Below are positions 8,701-20,000 of a DNA stretch of 64,000 nucleotides, in pieces. A model generated the notes under the pieces. It was not told the DNA's origin, did not search any database, and saw only the letters and a list, made by a program, of their open reading frames with translations. This DNA comes from Chrysoperla carnea (taxonomy: Eukaryota > Arthropoda > Insecta > Neuroptera > Chrysopidae). The position numbers and the translations under genes are program-made. The stretch spans positions 91,249,435 through 91,313,434 of the forward strand of contig NC_058338.1 in NCBI RefSeq assembly GCF_905475395.1. Reading direction: 5' to 3'. Within the stretch, counting starts at the first letter, position 1. Every line of letters begins with the position of its first letter.

Positions 8701-10872
8701 CAGTTCAGTTTAATGCAATTTCTTAGAAAATATTTATCTCACAGTCAAGCGAACTGAATTTTCGTCATTTTTGATTCCTAATTATCTTTCTTTATTTTCT
8801 TTAGAGCAAAAACAATCCACACATAAATTACAAGAATTACAAACAGCTTGGGAGAATGAAAAAAGGGATTTAAAGCACAAATTTTTATTATTATTAAATG
8901 AAAAAAAGGATCGAATACTTGAACTGAGAGATTTACTAGAAGATTCAATGCAATCTAAATTAAATAGTTCTATGGAAAGTTCTTCAAAATTACCAACTAA
9001 AAGAAAACGAGGAAAAAGCCATACGAAAATAGAAGACAGTTCTGAAAATGTAAGCCGAAATAGTAGTCCTGATATTATTCTACATGTGTCTGACGAGGAT
9101 TCGAATGAATCGATCGTAGATGAAGCTAATTTAACTACGTTACAAAGCTTATCAACATCTACATTACCGATTAACGAACCTCAACCTAGTACAAGCAGAT
9201 TAACAGCGTATGAAATTAGTACCAAGGCTAATCAATCAGAAGTTATTTGCAATAAAAGTTCAGGTAAAGTGTTCTCAGAAGATGAGCTATTATTTATTAT
9301 TATCTCTTAAAAAGATATAAAAGGTGTTCCAATAAGCACGCTGGTTTTGTTTTAAATAAAACATTTATATTTGAGACATAAGTGTTTGAAACATTTATTT
9401 AATAAGTGGAGTGACACCCACCCGCTTCGCTGGGTTTAAAAGTAAAGATTGCTCTCGCTTATCCCCGTTCTATAACACTCGAAATAATGGTAAGGATTAT
9501 TTTAGACAGGTAAAATATATGTATGGTTTTCTATTTTTTTAAATGTACAATTGTCGTAATTATTCATTGAGTATATCAGAAAAGGTGGCCGTGAAATATT
9601 TTATATTGACTATTTTTACAGAAATCTGTAATTTATGGCAATGTCAAATTAAAGTAATTTTTAATTTTTGTTTTTTATTAATATAATTTTATAAAGTATA
9701 TCTCATGTGTTATTCTGAAGTATGAGCTATATTGCTGTACAGTTTTATTAAAAACCATTCGAGAGTTTTAGCGTGAAAGCGTAACAAACAAACAAACAAA
9801 CATGCTTACTTTCGCATTTATAATATATAGAGATAGAGAAGAGATAAAGTACAAATTCTTGATGTTATGAATGGAATAAGATATTTGACAAATGACCGCC
9901 TCGGCTTTGCTGACACAGACGTTTTCTTTTCATGAAAGTTTCAAGGGGTGTGTCGTATAAATTTAGTCATATTTCAGTGATACAGCGTTGAATCTTCAAT
10001 TTTAAAGCTTCGATTGTTGAGTTTATTCACTTCAACTTGTGGCTTTAAAAGATCCCAAATCGATTCCTAAAACGAGAAATAACACGACCAGGAAATGACT
10101 CATACAGTAATTCAACAGTTTCGTTGGCTGTATGGCATGTTGTACTGTCCTGTTGAAACCACATACTCTTCTTTCCATATTTTATTAAAATTTGATGCAT
10201 AGTGGTTGTGGAAATACTAATTTCCTAAGCTCTATGCTCGCACTACTGCGATATTTTCAGTCGAGCGACCTAGACGGGCTCATGTTTCTGTCTTTACGTC
10301 ATTTACAGACCCAGTTTTATCAAATTTTTTCATTAATCTGCTCACAGTGGTACATTTGGAGAATTTCGATGGCCCATAATTGTACGCATTTTGCGAACTG
10401 TGACTGGAAACTTCATCTTTTTGATAATCATTCTTTATAATTAGGTGATTGTAGTACTCCATTTTACTCAACCCACCCGTATAGTAACGAACGGGTAATC
10501 CTTTTTTATATCTAATGATGACATTGCTAATGGCGTAAAATTCAAAACCGGCTTTCTTATTGTAACACCCTTTAATGCGCCTACCTTTCGTCTATGTTAT
10601 TATTATGATTATTATTCAAATTAATTGAATTCATAAATTTTTGTTTAGATGAAAACAGTGATAATTTATTAGGAGAATCACAAGAAGCACCAATCATTGA
10701 AGTTAAACGTAATCGGCGAGAGGAAAATACTTGCTCAAATACGAAATTAACTTCAAATGAAAATCAAGATAAAACGATTGGTGCTGACAATGAAGTTATG
10801 GAAGAAAATCAGGATGATGTTATTGAAAGTTCATTTAATTTGGACGAATACTTAGCGAAAATGCGAAATTAG
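5701..10872 (+). CDS. XRCC4: XRCC4 homologue (non-homologous end-joining scaffold), five exons
   Basis: Proposed exons are 5701-5970, 7223-7429, 8073-8184, 8805-9263 and 10649-10872 (423 codons). XRCC4 dimerises through a long helix and binds DNA ligase IV in non-homologous end joining. Exons 1-2 give a divergent beta-rich head. Exons 3-4 give the coiled stalk, where KFLLLLNEKKDRILELRDLL closely matches the human [20 protein letters not shown]. The tail is acidic, Ser/Thr-rich and low in complexity, as in the family, and contains a basic KRKRGKSH patch. Exons 2-5 have good splice sites and phase agreement. The exon 1 donor (CA|GTATTT at 5971) is weak; reading on instead ends after 20 more codons. 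Introns carry foldback and mariner-type elements. Human XRCC4 is 336 residues, so the tail is long here. Confidence 0.85.
6105..6868. mobile_element. Foldback element (family B) in XRCC4 intron 1
   Basis: The left and right halves are reverse complements over about 350 bp: for example AAATTAGAAAGTTGATCCTC near 6244 and GAGGATCAACTTTCTAATTT near 6650. The right end reads CCACCCTGTA, as in the copies at 21826-22364 and 54545-55360. The outermost left end is missing. It has no coding capacity and is probably a non-autonomous DNA transposon. Confidence 0.75.
7669..7915 (+). repeat. Tandem duplication, ~152-bp unit, XRCC4 intron 2
   Basis: TTTTGGTCGCTGAATACGAA starting near 7673 recurs, slightly changed, near 7825. 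Following text (ATTCTATCA..GTATT, GCCATTTTT) is also shared. There are two diverged copies and no coding evidence. Confidence 0.6.
8361..8654. mobile_element. Foldback (inverted-repeat) element in XRCC4 intron 3
   Basis: Arms of about 125-135 bp (about 8361-8487 and 8521-8654) are reverse complements around a loop of about 34 bp. Landmarks are TGTGGAAATAAA/TTTATTTCCACA and TCATTTAATGATAGAAAATGG/CCATTTTCTGTCATTTAATGA. No target duplication was identified and there is no ORF. Confidence 0.7.
9320..10572 (-). mobile_element. Mariner-like DNA transposon, degenerate, in XRCC4 intron 4
   Basis: The ends are inverted repeats of about 29 bp: the left begins AAGGTGTTCCAATAAG and the right, read inward, begins AAGGGTGTTACAATAAGA; both go on to GGTTTTG. 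TA stands on each side (9318-9319, 10573-10574), the target duplication of the Tc1/mariner group. On the - strand, 10471-10280 reads like the N-terminal helix-turn-helix of insect mariner-like transposases (VSRLMKKFDKTGSVND). The rest of the transposase is not recognisable, and about 430 bp is occupied by a nested element, so it is a dead, internally deleted copy. Confidence 0.8.
9405..9832 (+). mobile_element. Nested retroposon-like repeat inside the mariner element
   Basis: It starts with CACCCGCTTCGCTGGGTTTA and ends in (CAAA)n followed by ACTTTCGCATTTATAATATA. Insect non-LTR retroposon tails of RTE type often look like this; the family assignment is tentative. It interrupts the mariner-like element, so it is the younger insertion. 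Confidence 0.55.
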
Positions 10873-11024
10873 TTTATTTTTTTACATTATAAGCGTTTTA
10901 CTCAACGAATAAACGAGTTATGCTTTAGACAATTGTATATATTGAAGTGTTATTGCTGATAAACGGAATAAAATTATAAAACGGAAGAGGAAATTGCAAA
11001 AAATGGCCAAACTTATATGTACAG
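10873..11024. promoter_or_regulatory. Likely 3' end of the XRCC4 homologue
   Basis: AATAAA-type signals occur at about 10904-10910 (GAATAAAC) and about 10967-10972 (GGAATAAAAT), shortly after the stop codon. Which of these is used cannot be told. Confidence 0.4.
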
Positions 11025-11165
11025 TGTGTCGCATTTAAGATGAAGACACCCTCATATTTTCGTTATTTATAGGAATATCGATTTGAAATTTTGTAGAGTC
11101 ATACATGGCGATGGATCATATTTTTTAAGATACTTAACCGAAATCTGAACGGGTTGTCATAATGT
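11025..11165 (+). repeat. Dispersed repeat G, copy 1
   Basis: It starts GTGTGTCGCATTTAAGATGA and matches 36046-36178 for about 130 bp, through AGATACTTAACCGAAA. The class is unknown; it looks like the terminal part of a larger element. Confidence 0.65.
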
Positions 11166-12429
11166 AACAAATGATTTGATATTTTATCAACGGGTGTTTT
11201 TTTTTCGTTCCACTTTTCATCGATTTTTTTGGGCTTCGGAAATCTCCCAAGTGCCCTAGCGCTGGGCTTGTGGAATTTTGCTACTCTTGCTACGTGGCTA
11301 ATCCTCCACTGATTTTTAGGAAGAATGTGCCTTCAAAACTAAAGTTCAAATAGAAATGTGGTCAAAGTTATGATACTAATTTTATATAAAAAAAAAAAAG
11401 TTCATAAAATTTATAACAAAGTGTTTAAATTATTTTCAATAAATTTTATCTTAAAATTATATTTAAACCTATGAATCTTGTTATTAATAAATAGCATAAA
11501 ACAAATATTCGAAATTCTAGAATCCAAAACGGTTACAATATTTTGGGACTCAAAAGAATCCATGAATCCGTATTTACAATGTTTATTTTGGTGTGATTAT
11601 AAATCCTACACCAAAAACATGTTCAAAATCCCTTTAAAAATTAAAATTCCGGTAATTTTTTGTATAAAGTGTAAATTCGTGTAGATTTTTTGCAGATTTT
11701 GGTTTATACAAGTTTTTAACTCTTTCTTTATATGTGATTACAATAAAACTAATAATTTATGTATGAAAGACAATAAATAAATACAATTTACATCAAATTA
11801 ATTATTTCAAAACATTATGTAAATTTTATTGAAACATAATATTGAATGTATGTGACAGAAATATTTTTAAAATAAATCAAAAGTATTCAATAGAATCGCT
11901 CAAAATCGCTTCGACATTTACAATATATTTGTAATTTGTAAATGACGTATTTATCAAATAACATACCTACTTTTATATAAACATATGAATACCTATTAAC
12001 AGATGATTCATTATTTGAATGAATTTTTAGGATACCGTACCATAATATGTAACAATATTTTAATTAAAGAGCAAATAAAAAATGTACTTGAACAGGACTT
12101 TGTCCTGAATTTATTATATCACCTTAATCGACGTTTGTTATCGAGCCAAAACATCGTGTGAAATCAATTTTTGGATAACATCAAAAACTACGAAAATATA
12201 AAGGATTTAAATGTACAAATAGGAAAAGACATGTATATCAATCGGTTTTGAAAGATAAATTGAAATCAGCATCAGGACAAATGCTTATGAAAATTCTGGG
12301 GCTGTGAAAATAGATCTACAAAATTTTATGAGGTTTAAAAACTATTTGAGTATATTGTAATTTAAAGACGTGGAAAAAAGTAATTTGTTGGAGTTAAAGA
12401 GATTACTTCTTTCACTTCAAGTCGAATTA
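11166..12429. other. Intergenic AT-rich sequence with a repeat H copy
   Basis: No gene is recognised. About 12130-12225 is the second copy of repeat H (compare about 4885-4980). The remainder is AT-rich and has only short, uninformative ORFs. Confidence 0.5.
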
Positions 12430-12439
12430 GCCTTTTCCC

Positions 12440-12687
12440 TCTGAAGAATGGAAGGAAGGGGGTTACAAATTCATTTTATGAGGTTATGATCTAGATTTCA
12501 ATCAGAGATTATATGTATTGATTTAGTTAATTGAACGTATTTTATAATTTATTTAATAATTATTATATACAAATATACAATATTTTACTTCTGTATGTAT
12601 TAGTTTTTAATACGTTGATAGTGTTAGATCTAGATTATAACCTCATAAAATGAATTAGTAATCCCCCTTCCCTCCAAGTCTTCAGAA
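12440..12687. repeat. Inverted repeat with ~57-bp arms
   Basis: TCTGAAGAATGGAAGGAAGG at 12440 has its complement in CCTTCCCTCCAAGTCTTCAG ending at 12687. Matching continues through TTCATTTTATGAGGTTATGA and TCTAGA (12490, 12629). The loop is about 130 bp. This may be a small foldback element. Confidence 0.65.
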
Positions 12688-12960
12688 GTAAATGATAATT
12701 AATATTTCTCCTAGATACAGTGAAAATCGAACAATTATGTATTGAACTTCAAAAAAATTAACGTTTATAAGTTGAATATACAGACTGAATCTGTTGAAGA
12801 TTATAGATCGATTTTTGAATCATCAATATGAATTTGTGTACCGCTCCTCCCATTCCAAAGTCTTCAGAAAAAAAGGCTAATTAATATTTCTCCTAGATAC
12901 ATTGAAATTCAAACAAATAGGTATTGAACTTCAAAAAATAGATCGATTTTTAAATTATCA
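12674..12960 (+). repeat. Two-copy direct repeat, ~170-bp spacing
   Basis: AATTAATATTTCTCCTAGAT occurs near 12698 and again near 12879, and both are followed by ACA-TTGAA and TATTGAACTTCAAAAAA. The copies are diverged. No function is seen. Confidence 0.6.
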
Positions 12961-13319
12961 ATATTTTCTCAAATTGTTCTTGTCTTAATTATTGGGTGCC
13001 AAAAATTCACTCAAAGCTCTTGATATTTGCAGCAATGAAACGCTCCTTTCCAATCGGCTTAACCCTCGCTAAATATGCATCACGGCTTAGAGGTCCATGC
13101 ACACAGAGTTTTAGAATAATTTTTTCCTGTAGCTCGCAGAATTAATTTGTTCAAAAATAGTGACTGAATATCACATTTTGGCTTAATTAAATGTTCTCTT
13201 TCTCGAAAAAAGAGTTTCCTGTTTTTTTGACTTAATGACCTAACAATGGCGAACAAAAATTTGAACTCCTTGAATAATTATTGTTCGCGGGCCTGGGTCG
13301 TTCAAATTTTGATTTAGTT

Positions 13320-13625
13320 TTAATTCCCGAACTAAAAAAAGAGGTGTTATAAGTTTGATCGCTATGTGTGTGTGTCTATCTGTATCGTAGCGGTTAAACG
13401 GATGAACCGATTTTGATTTTTTTTTTTTGAAAGGTAATCAAATGGAAAGTGTTTTTAGCTATGTTTTAAATGTGAGTTTAGTTTTCCATTCCCGGAAAAA
13501 AAATAGGCGATGATCTTCAAAATCGGTTCAGTTTGGAAACTAGGCTTTAAGGAAAAAGATAGTTTAATAGAGAGTGTTCTTAGATATGTTTCAAGTGCGA
13601 TTTTAGGGTTGCATATCAGAAAAAT
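13320..13625 (+). repeat. Dispersed repeat E, copy 1
   Basis: It begins CCCGAACTAAAAAAAGAGGT and includes GGATGAACCGATTTTGATTT and a second, later CTTCAAAATCGGTTCAGTTT. Two further copies lie at 17545-17761 (opposite strand) and 29610-29862. This kind of repeat is widespread in insect genomes; the class is not known to me. Confidence 0.7.
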
Positions 13626-14000
13626 TTGTCGAGGGTTTTTTAAATTTTGTATATTTCACTTGTTTTCTAAATCCGAACTTATCTATGACATCTGAACCTA
13701 TGTTATTGACAATTACACACTTAACTGCTACTTTTTTTAGTGTAATAACCAGTAACGCCAACTTAGTAAATAAAATATACTTGCCACTTGGCACTACGTC
13801 AATTTTCATTGAAGGTCTATTCGTATTTCCGCTAGTTAAAGGTAGCCATTGTCTAAAAAATCTTATGTATTTAACAAATAATATACAAATTGATCATATA
13901 AAATCAGTGTAGTGTGTGTACAAGAACTTTTACAATCCGAAATACTATCTAAATACTTCGAAAACATTTTACTAGCGCATAGAAAATTGTGATTTAAAAA
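13626..14000. promoter_or_regulatory. Upstream region of Rab1
   Basis: This is the interval before the Rab1 start codon, which must hold its 5' UTR and probably promoter. I see no definite TATA box. Short ORFs on both strands here are not supported. Confidence 0.3.
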
Positions 14001-17000
14001 ATGAATCCTGAATAGTAAGTTATTGATTGTATTATTTTATTATGGTACTACCAGTTAAGTCATTCGGATGACAAAATACAATGGAAATTTAACATTCCTT
14101 ATTGCGTATCTAAATTCAAATCACCAAAAATTACTCAATTAAAATTATTTTCAAATTAAATCTAGAAATTTTATTTCGACTTGAAATAAAAATAAAAAAA
14201 CTATTCAGTAGTTTTTATCTATTTACCTCCCACTTATTATAAATAAAATGGGTGTACTCGAATCAATGAGTTATCATGACCTATGAACGATAAATTTTGC
14301 TGGAACGTTTCAAAATTGGTAAATTTTTTTTTGCAGTGATTATCTTTTTAAACTTTTGTTGATTGGAGATTCTGGAGTTGGTAAATCATGTTTACTCTTA
14401 CGATTTGCGGTAAGTGAAAAAAAATTATTTTAATTATTTTATATAAACAAAAAAAAAAACAATTTTTTCTCTCAATTACATAAGTTATGTAAAACAAGTT
14501 GGAATTGCGCACTTTGCCGTTAAGTTCCAACATGATTGTGGAGACAAAGAGCAAATCCTTGTTTAATATGTACTTAAGTTAAGTAAATATTAAAATAGTT
14601 TTAAAAAAATAGTTTTATCTTAAAACAATCGTTGACAAATCCAATCTTTTCTAGTGGTGTTATTTTACAAATTTTAAATGTTTTGTTAGACATTTGAAGT
14701 TCATTTTAAAATTTGAATATTTCGATGACAGATACATTGCGTCATCGGTAATTTGATGGCGTGATTTAACAAAATATGTTTAAAAAGATTCTGGACAGAA
14801 TTAACTTAAAGAAATTGAACTAATCTTAATTTTTCTAGAATTAAAAGGATGTTTTTAAAAACAGCTGTTCTATTCGTTCGTACAGCGTTACAATACCTTT
14901 TTATCTGAATGCGTTTTGATAAAGTTGTAAAAGTGAAAGTAATTGTCAAAGATAAAAGTTATACACATTATGCTAAAATATTTTTACCAAGTTCGAGCAT
15001 GGACCCCTTAGAACAAAAGTTTATCTAAACATTTTACGTTAGCCTTTGTTTTTTACTTTATTATACCATGTATATATGAAATATATGAAGGTATACTAAG
15101 TTTAGTCCCAAGTTTATAACGCTTATAAATATTGATGTTACGAACAAAATTTTTATATAAGTCTTTTCTCACCTAATGAATCCTTTTTCGGTTGTTTGTC
15201 CGCCCGTCTGTGGGTACGATAACTCAAAAATAAAAAAGGATATCAGGCTAAAATTTTCATAGTGTGCGTAGGACGTAAAAAGTGGGATCGAGTTCGTAAA
15301 GTTCGAGTTCGTCTTGAGTGCGTAGGACTTATCTTGTAAACCCCTAGAGATTGAACTAAAGTTTACATGTAAAAAATGTTCCTTATAAGAAAATAAACAA
15401 CTTTTGTTTGAAACATTTTTTCGTAAACATCATGACATTTACTTATGAGAGCGCAAATTATATAGTATGTATTATATGGGAATATTAATTATATGTTTGT
15501 GACATGTATGTATGTATGTGCGGTTACATAAGAGTGGCGATCTCTCTTTACTTACATAGCGTAAAAAACAAACGATTTCGTAATCAAAACTGTCTATACA
15601 TGGTATTACAACAATTAACTGAGTCAATTGTTTGTTTTCACTTGTTTTACTTGAGTATACTCCACTATATACAAAAAAATTATTAAACAAATTTTGGCCC
15701 TAAGGCCTCCGAATGTCACCCTGATACAGGGTATAAAAGTATAAGCTTTTGATGGCAAAAACTTTTGAATAACAATGTTTTATACAAGCCATAATAATTT
15801 GAATGCCTCGTATTGTCTTTGACTCGGGTATAAAAAATCGCTTCAAACCCTGAACCCTAACATTCTATACCAGACTCATTGCAGGTTTCATTGAGAATTT
15901 AGTTACGTTAGACAAAGATTTTTATCCAAATAACAAACTTATGATTTTCTCGATTATGCTGATACTTGATTTATGGACTTTTATCGGTTTTAAAAAGAAT
16001 TGAACTTTTTTGCCTCTGCTTCCAAAATTTACGGTAAAGAAGATGAGTAGTACTCGAGATGTTGCAAAAAATATCTCGAAAATAATATAAGACTTAGTAC
16101 TTGATACAATTGAAAACCCAAAACATACAAAAATTTTGTGATCTCTGATCGATTTCAAACAAATTCTTAGTAATGAAAGGTTTATAGAACGGTATATTAC
16201 CTTGATTTTAATTTAATTTTTAAAAAAATGACTTGATCGTCCAGTTATGCAAATTATATGTATTCATAAGCTACAAATTATAACAGAGAACATGAATTAA
16301 TTAATGAAAAGTATACCCCTACAATAAACACTAATTGTAGGGGTACACTTTTCATGAGCATGAGTGTATTGTTTCATGAAAATGACTAATTGCTGAATCA
16401 ATTTATTATTTAGCTAAAAATAACATTTTTTAAAAGAACAAAAAAAATTTGCAGTTAACAACCTCTCTGAAATTTTGAAGACAAATGAATTAAATGTCGA
16501 CATCGACCTTTTATTTTGATAAGTAACATCAAGTTTTTGGAATTTGAATTTTTTTTTTAATTACTTTTATTTATAATTCATGACGGAAAAAAAGGTCTAG
16601 GGCCAGAAATGGTATTTGATAGTCGTTTTACAAAAGTAAAAAATAGGACCCCGCGTTAATTTTATGAGATTTTGAGTTATGGGCATTGTAAGTCAACAAT
16701 CATGTTGTAGAAAACAAACGAAATCATCAATCAATAATTTTATTAATTGATTAATGATTTTAATCAATTGACTGAGTTAATTGTTGAAATACTAAGCATA
16801 GACATTGTTGATTATGCAATTTTTACGTCATGTAAATAAAGTAATGTAGCCACTCAAGTCTGTCACCAAAAGACTTCTCGTCTCGTCTTTGGGTGACAAG
16901 TATTGAATTTTTAGTTTTATATAGACTAAGCATCGCCTATCTTTCCGTACAGTGAGAAACATGCCAACAACTGAGATAATTGGTTAGGTCAGTTAGGGAT

Positions 17001-20000
17001 ATTTATTTTAAAAAATACATTTATCAAAAGAATATAGAGACATTTATCAAAAAAATATACATTGAATATAAGGACATTTATAAAAAACACATACATTGAA
17101 TATCAAATTTTCATATCACAAAATGTTTTACATAAAACATCGTGATTTCACTAAAACTTTTTCGCTTTTTGACTTAAAAAAAAATCCTTATCAAGTATCA
17201 CTTCACATCCTTTCTTAGTTGGCACGCTTAAAATCGTTTGACATTCAGTCTATATAACTCTAACGTCAATGGTGACAGGTCGTTCTCAAGGAGGGCACAG
17301 GAGACTCTTGGTCTAGGTCTAAGTGCTAGGCACCCACTTGCGGTACCCCTCTTTTTGTATATTATTATTATTATCGACAGTTGGTGGGATTTATCTGATT
17401 TGAATTTTAATATTTTGATTGGCCTTTAAAAATGGTAAGCACGCGTAGTGCCAGCTGTTAGTCTAAATTGGAACTACTGAAAACCACTTCTTCTTTTTAA
17501 TTGGTACGAATTATTATCAACAGTTGGCGAGACTACAAGAAGATCAACCCCTCTTTTTTAGTTGTTTGGGTACGGAATCCTAAGCTCGCATTTGCAACAT
17601 AAAAGTTAAGAACACTCTCCATTAAATTACCTTTCAAACAAAAACAAAATCGGTTCATCCATTTAGGAGCTACAATGCCACAGACACAGTCATACATTGC
17701 GGTCAAAATTACAAATCCCTCTTTTTGGTTCAGGGGCTTAAAAAATTAATTTTTCCATCTTCTAGAAGCAAAAATACTATGCTCTTTTTGATGATTAGAT
17801 CTATAGGGCTTTTCATTTTAAAATCACGATTCACATTTGTTTCGTACTAAATGATTTATAACCAATGTGATAAAATGCAAAACAAATATCTTCTATCTTA
17901 GTCCTACTTATTGCTGTCAGTACGAAAAAATGAATTCTGTACTTGCGCATATGACATGATGAAAAGGTCTATTGAATACAAGTGAGACTATAACCTTGTA
18001 TACTCACTGTCAAAAAAATGCCACAGTTAAAACATTCTAAGCGTACTCATCATATGTTATGTTATAATAGTAACACTTAGAATGTTTTAAAGCGAGCATT
18101 TTTTTTGGCATTGAGTACACATACATAATCGAAGTCTCCAGTCCAATTTTACACTTGTTTCTTCTAATTCGATGGTTTTGTAACCTACATTAAAACCGAA
18201 TATACTCTACATAATATTATTTTTTACTTATATTAATTAATTAATTAACAGTGAAAAATGTCTTCAACAATTACTAAATCAATAACAAGTCAAAACAAAA
18301 TTTATGAGCTACGAAAAAATTTCATTGTTCAACCTGATAAAACAAATACCTAGCTTTCATAGTAATTATTACTTTTTTGTATGTTTTGTTAAATGGTCAA
18401 TTTATTTTTGATGAATAATTACAAAATAATTAACCTAAATATTTTATCAAATTTCTTTAAATTATTTAAATTAATTTGTTTATAAAGTCAGCCATTTTTA
18501 ATACATGACTTTTAACATTAAAATATAAATATCTGTAAATATACAATTTTATAAGTTATATAAGATAATCACTAGGATTGAATTTATTCTATAAACAATA
18601 TTATTTATAATTAATTGAAGGTTAAATCTTAACAAGGAAGAGAAAGTTCAATTAACTAATTAATTGTATTAGGTAGAAAATTTGATTACCTATATAAGAT
18701 GTTCGAAATGTGAAAACAACAAATATGGCGTCTTATTCACTTAACTGTATTTGAAGTTCAGTCTTTGACGAGTTATCGATTGTTTTATTTCATTTGATTT
18801 AAGTATCTTGTGATTTATAACTTTAATAAACTAAATAAATGATTGTCCGTTAAAATTATCTTTTTGAATTTGATTAACTACGATTCATAATCTGCGCGTG
18901 CTCTTTTTAAAAATGATTAATAGTTATGCATATTATTATAATCACAAGATTGCAATAACTCTCTTATTAAGATTTATAAAAAGAATTTAATTTTTAAAAT
19001 TTAGAATATATGAAATACGCTCGAGATCATTTTAATTTGCACTTGTAAATATTATTTCCACAAATAAAAGCTCAACATCGCATTAACAATGACGGCGGTA
19101 ATTTAAATCACAGGAGACAAACTCTTGGCGGATGGACATATTATCATAAAGCTCTTTATTTCCGGGCGCTAATTACAAAATTTTGAATTACAAAAATATG
19201 CAGTAGAGTATTATCATAATTAGAAATAAAAAATATATTTTAGTTTTGAGCCTTCTCATATAATTTTCTTATTTTCACAAATAAACGGACATTACTAAAT
19301 TTAAGTCAAATCGAAATAGCAAATATAACGGATCCACGACGCATGCGCTTAATATTTAACTCTTTCTTTTTAAGCGCTAATTAAAAAAATAATTAAAGAC
19401 ATTAAAAAAAAGAAAAAACAAATTTTTGTTTTAATACCTTTCCACTTAATTATTCTGTTTAAAGTGACTAATATTGAATATCTTATTGGTTTTAGGACGA
19501 CACATACACAGAAAGTTATATCAGTACTATTGGTGTAGATTTTGTAAGTATTTTTTATTTTAAAATGAAGAATACATATTCTTGAATATTTTTACTAATT
19601 ACAATCTTTTTCTTTTTCAGAAAATACGAACAATTGACTTAGATGGAAAAACAATAAAATTACAAATTGTAAGTATAAGTTTCTATATATTGTATTACAA
19701 TAGAGTCTTACTAATCGGAGACTAAACTAGGAGGCTTCGAGTTACTAAAGTAATCAGTTTTGATTGAATGTACTCCAACAGCTGTAGAGATTGAGGTGGG
19801 AAACGCTAAGAGTGTCAGATTACTGGGCGTATCGAACTACTAAATGTTCAGGTTGCTGAGAATCTACTGTATTGAAATACAAAGTGATTCAAATAAAAAG
19901 TGATAGAAAATAAATAGTTCGTTTCGTATTTGTGCTTCTGGCAAAACAACTATTTCGTATTTGTGCTGCATAAACGTAGATGCGATTTTTGAATTTTAAT

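Noticed and set aside
10192-10440. 82-codon + strand frame
   Set aside because: It is antisense to the mariner-like transposase fragment.
15472-15690. Overlapping frames on both strands (also at 31788-32109, 36666-36878, 37131-37319)
   Set aside because: All lie in or beside family C repeats and are not conserved between copies.
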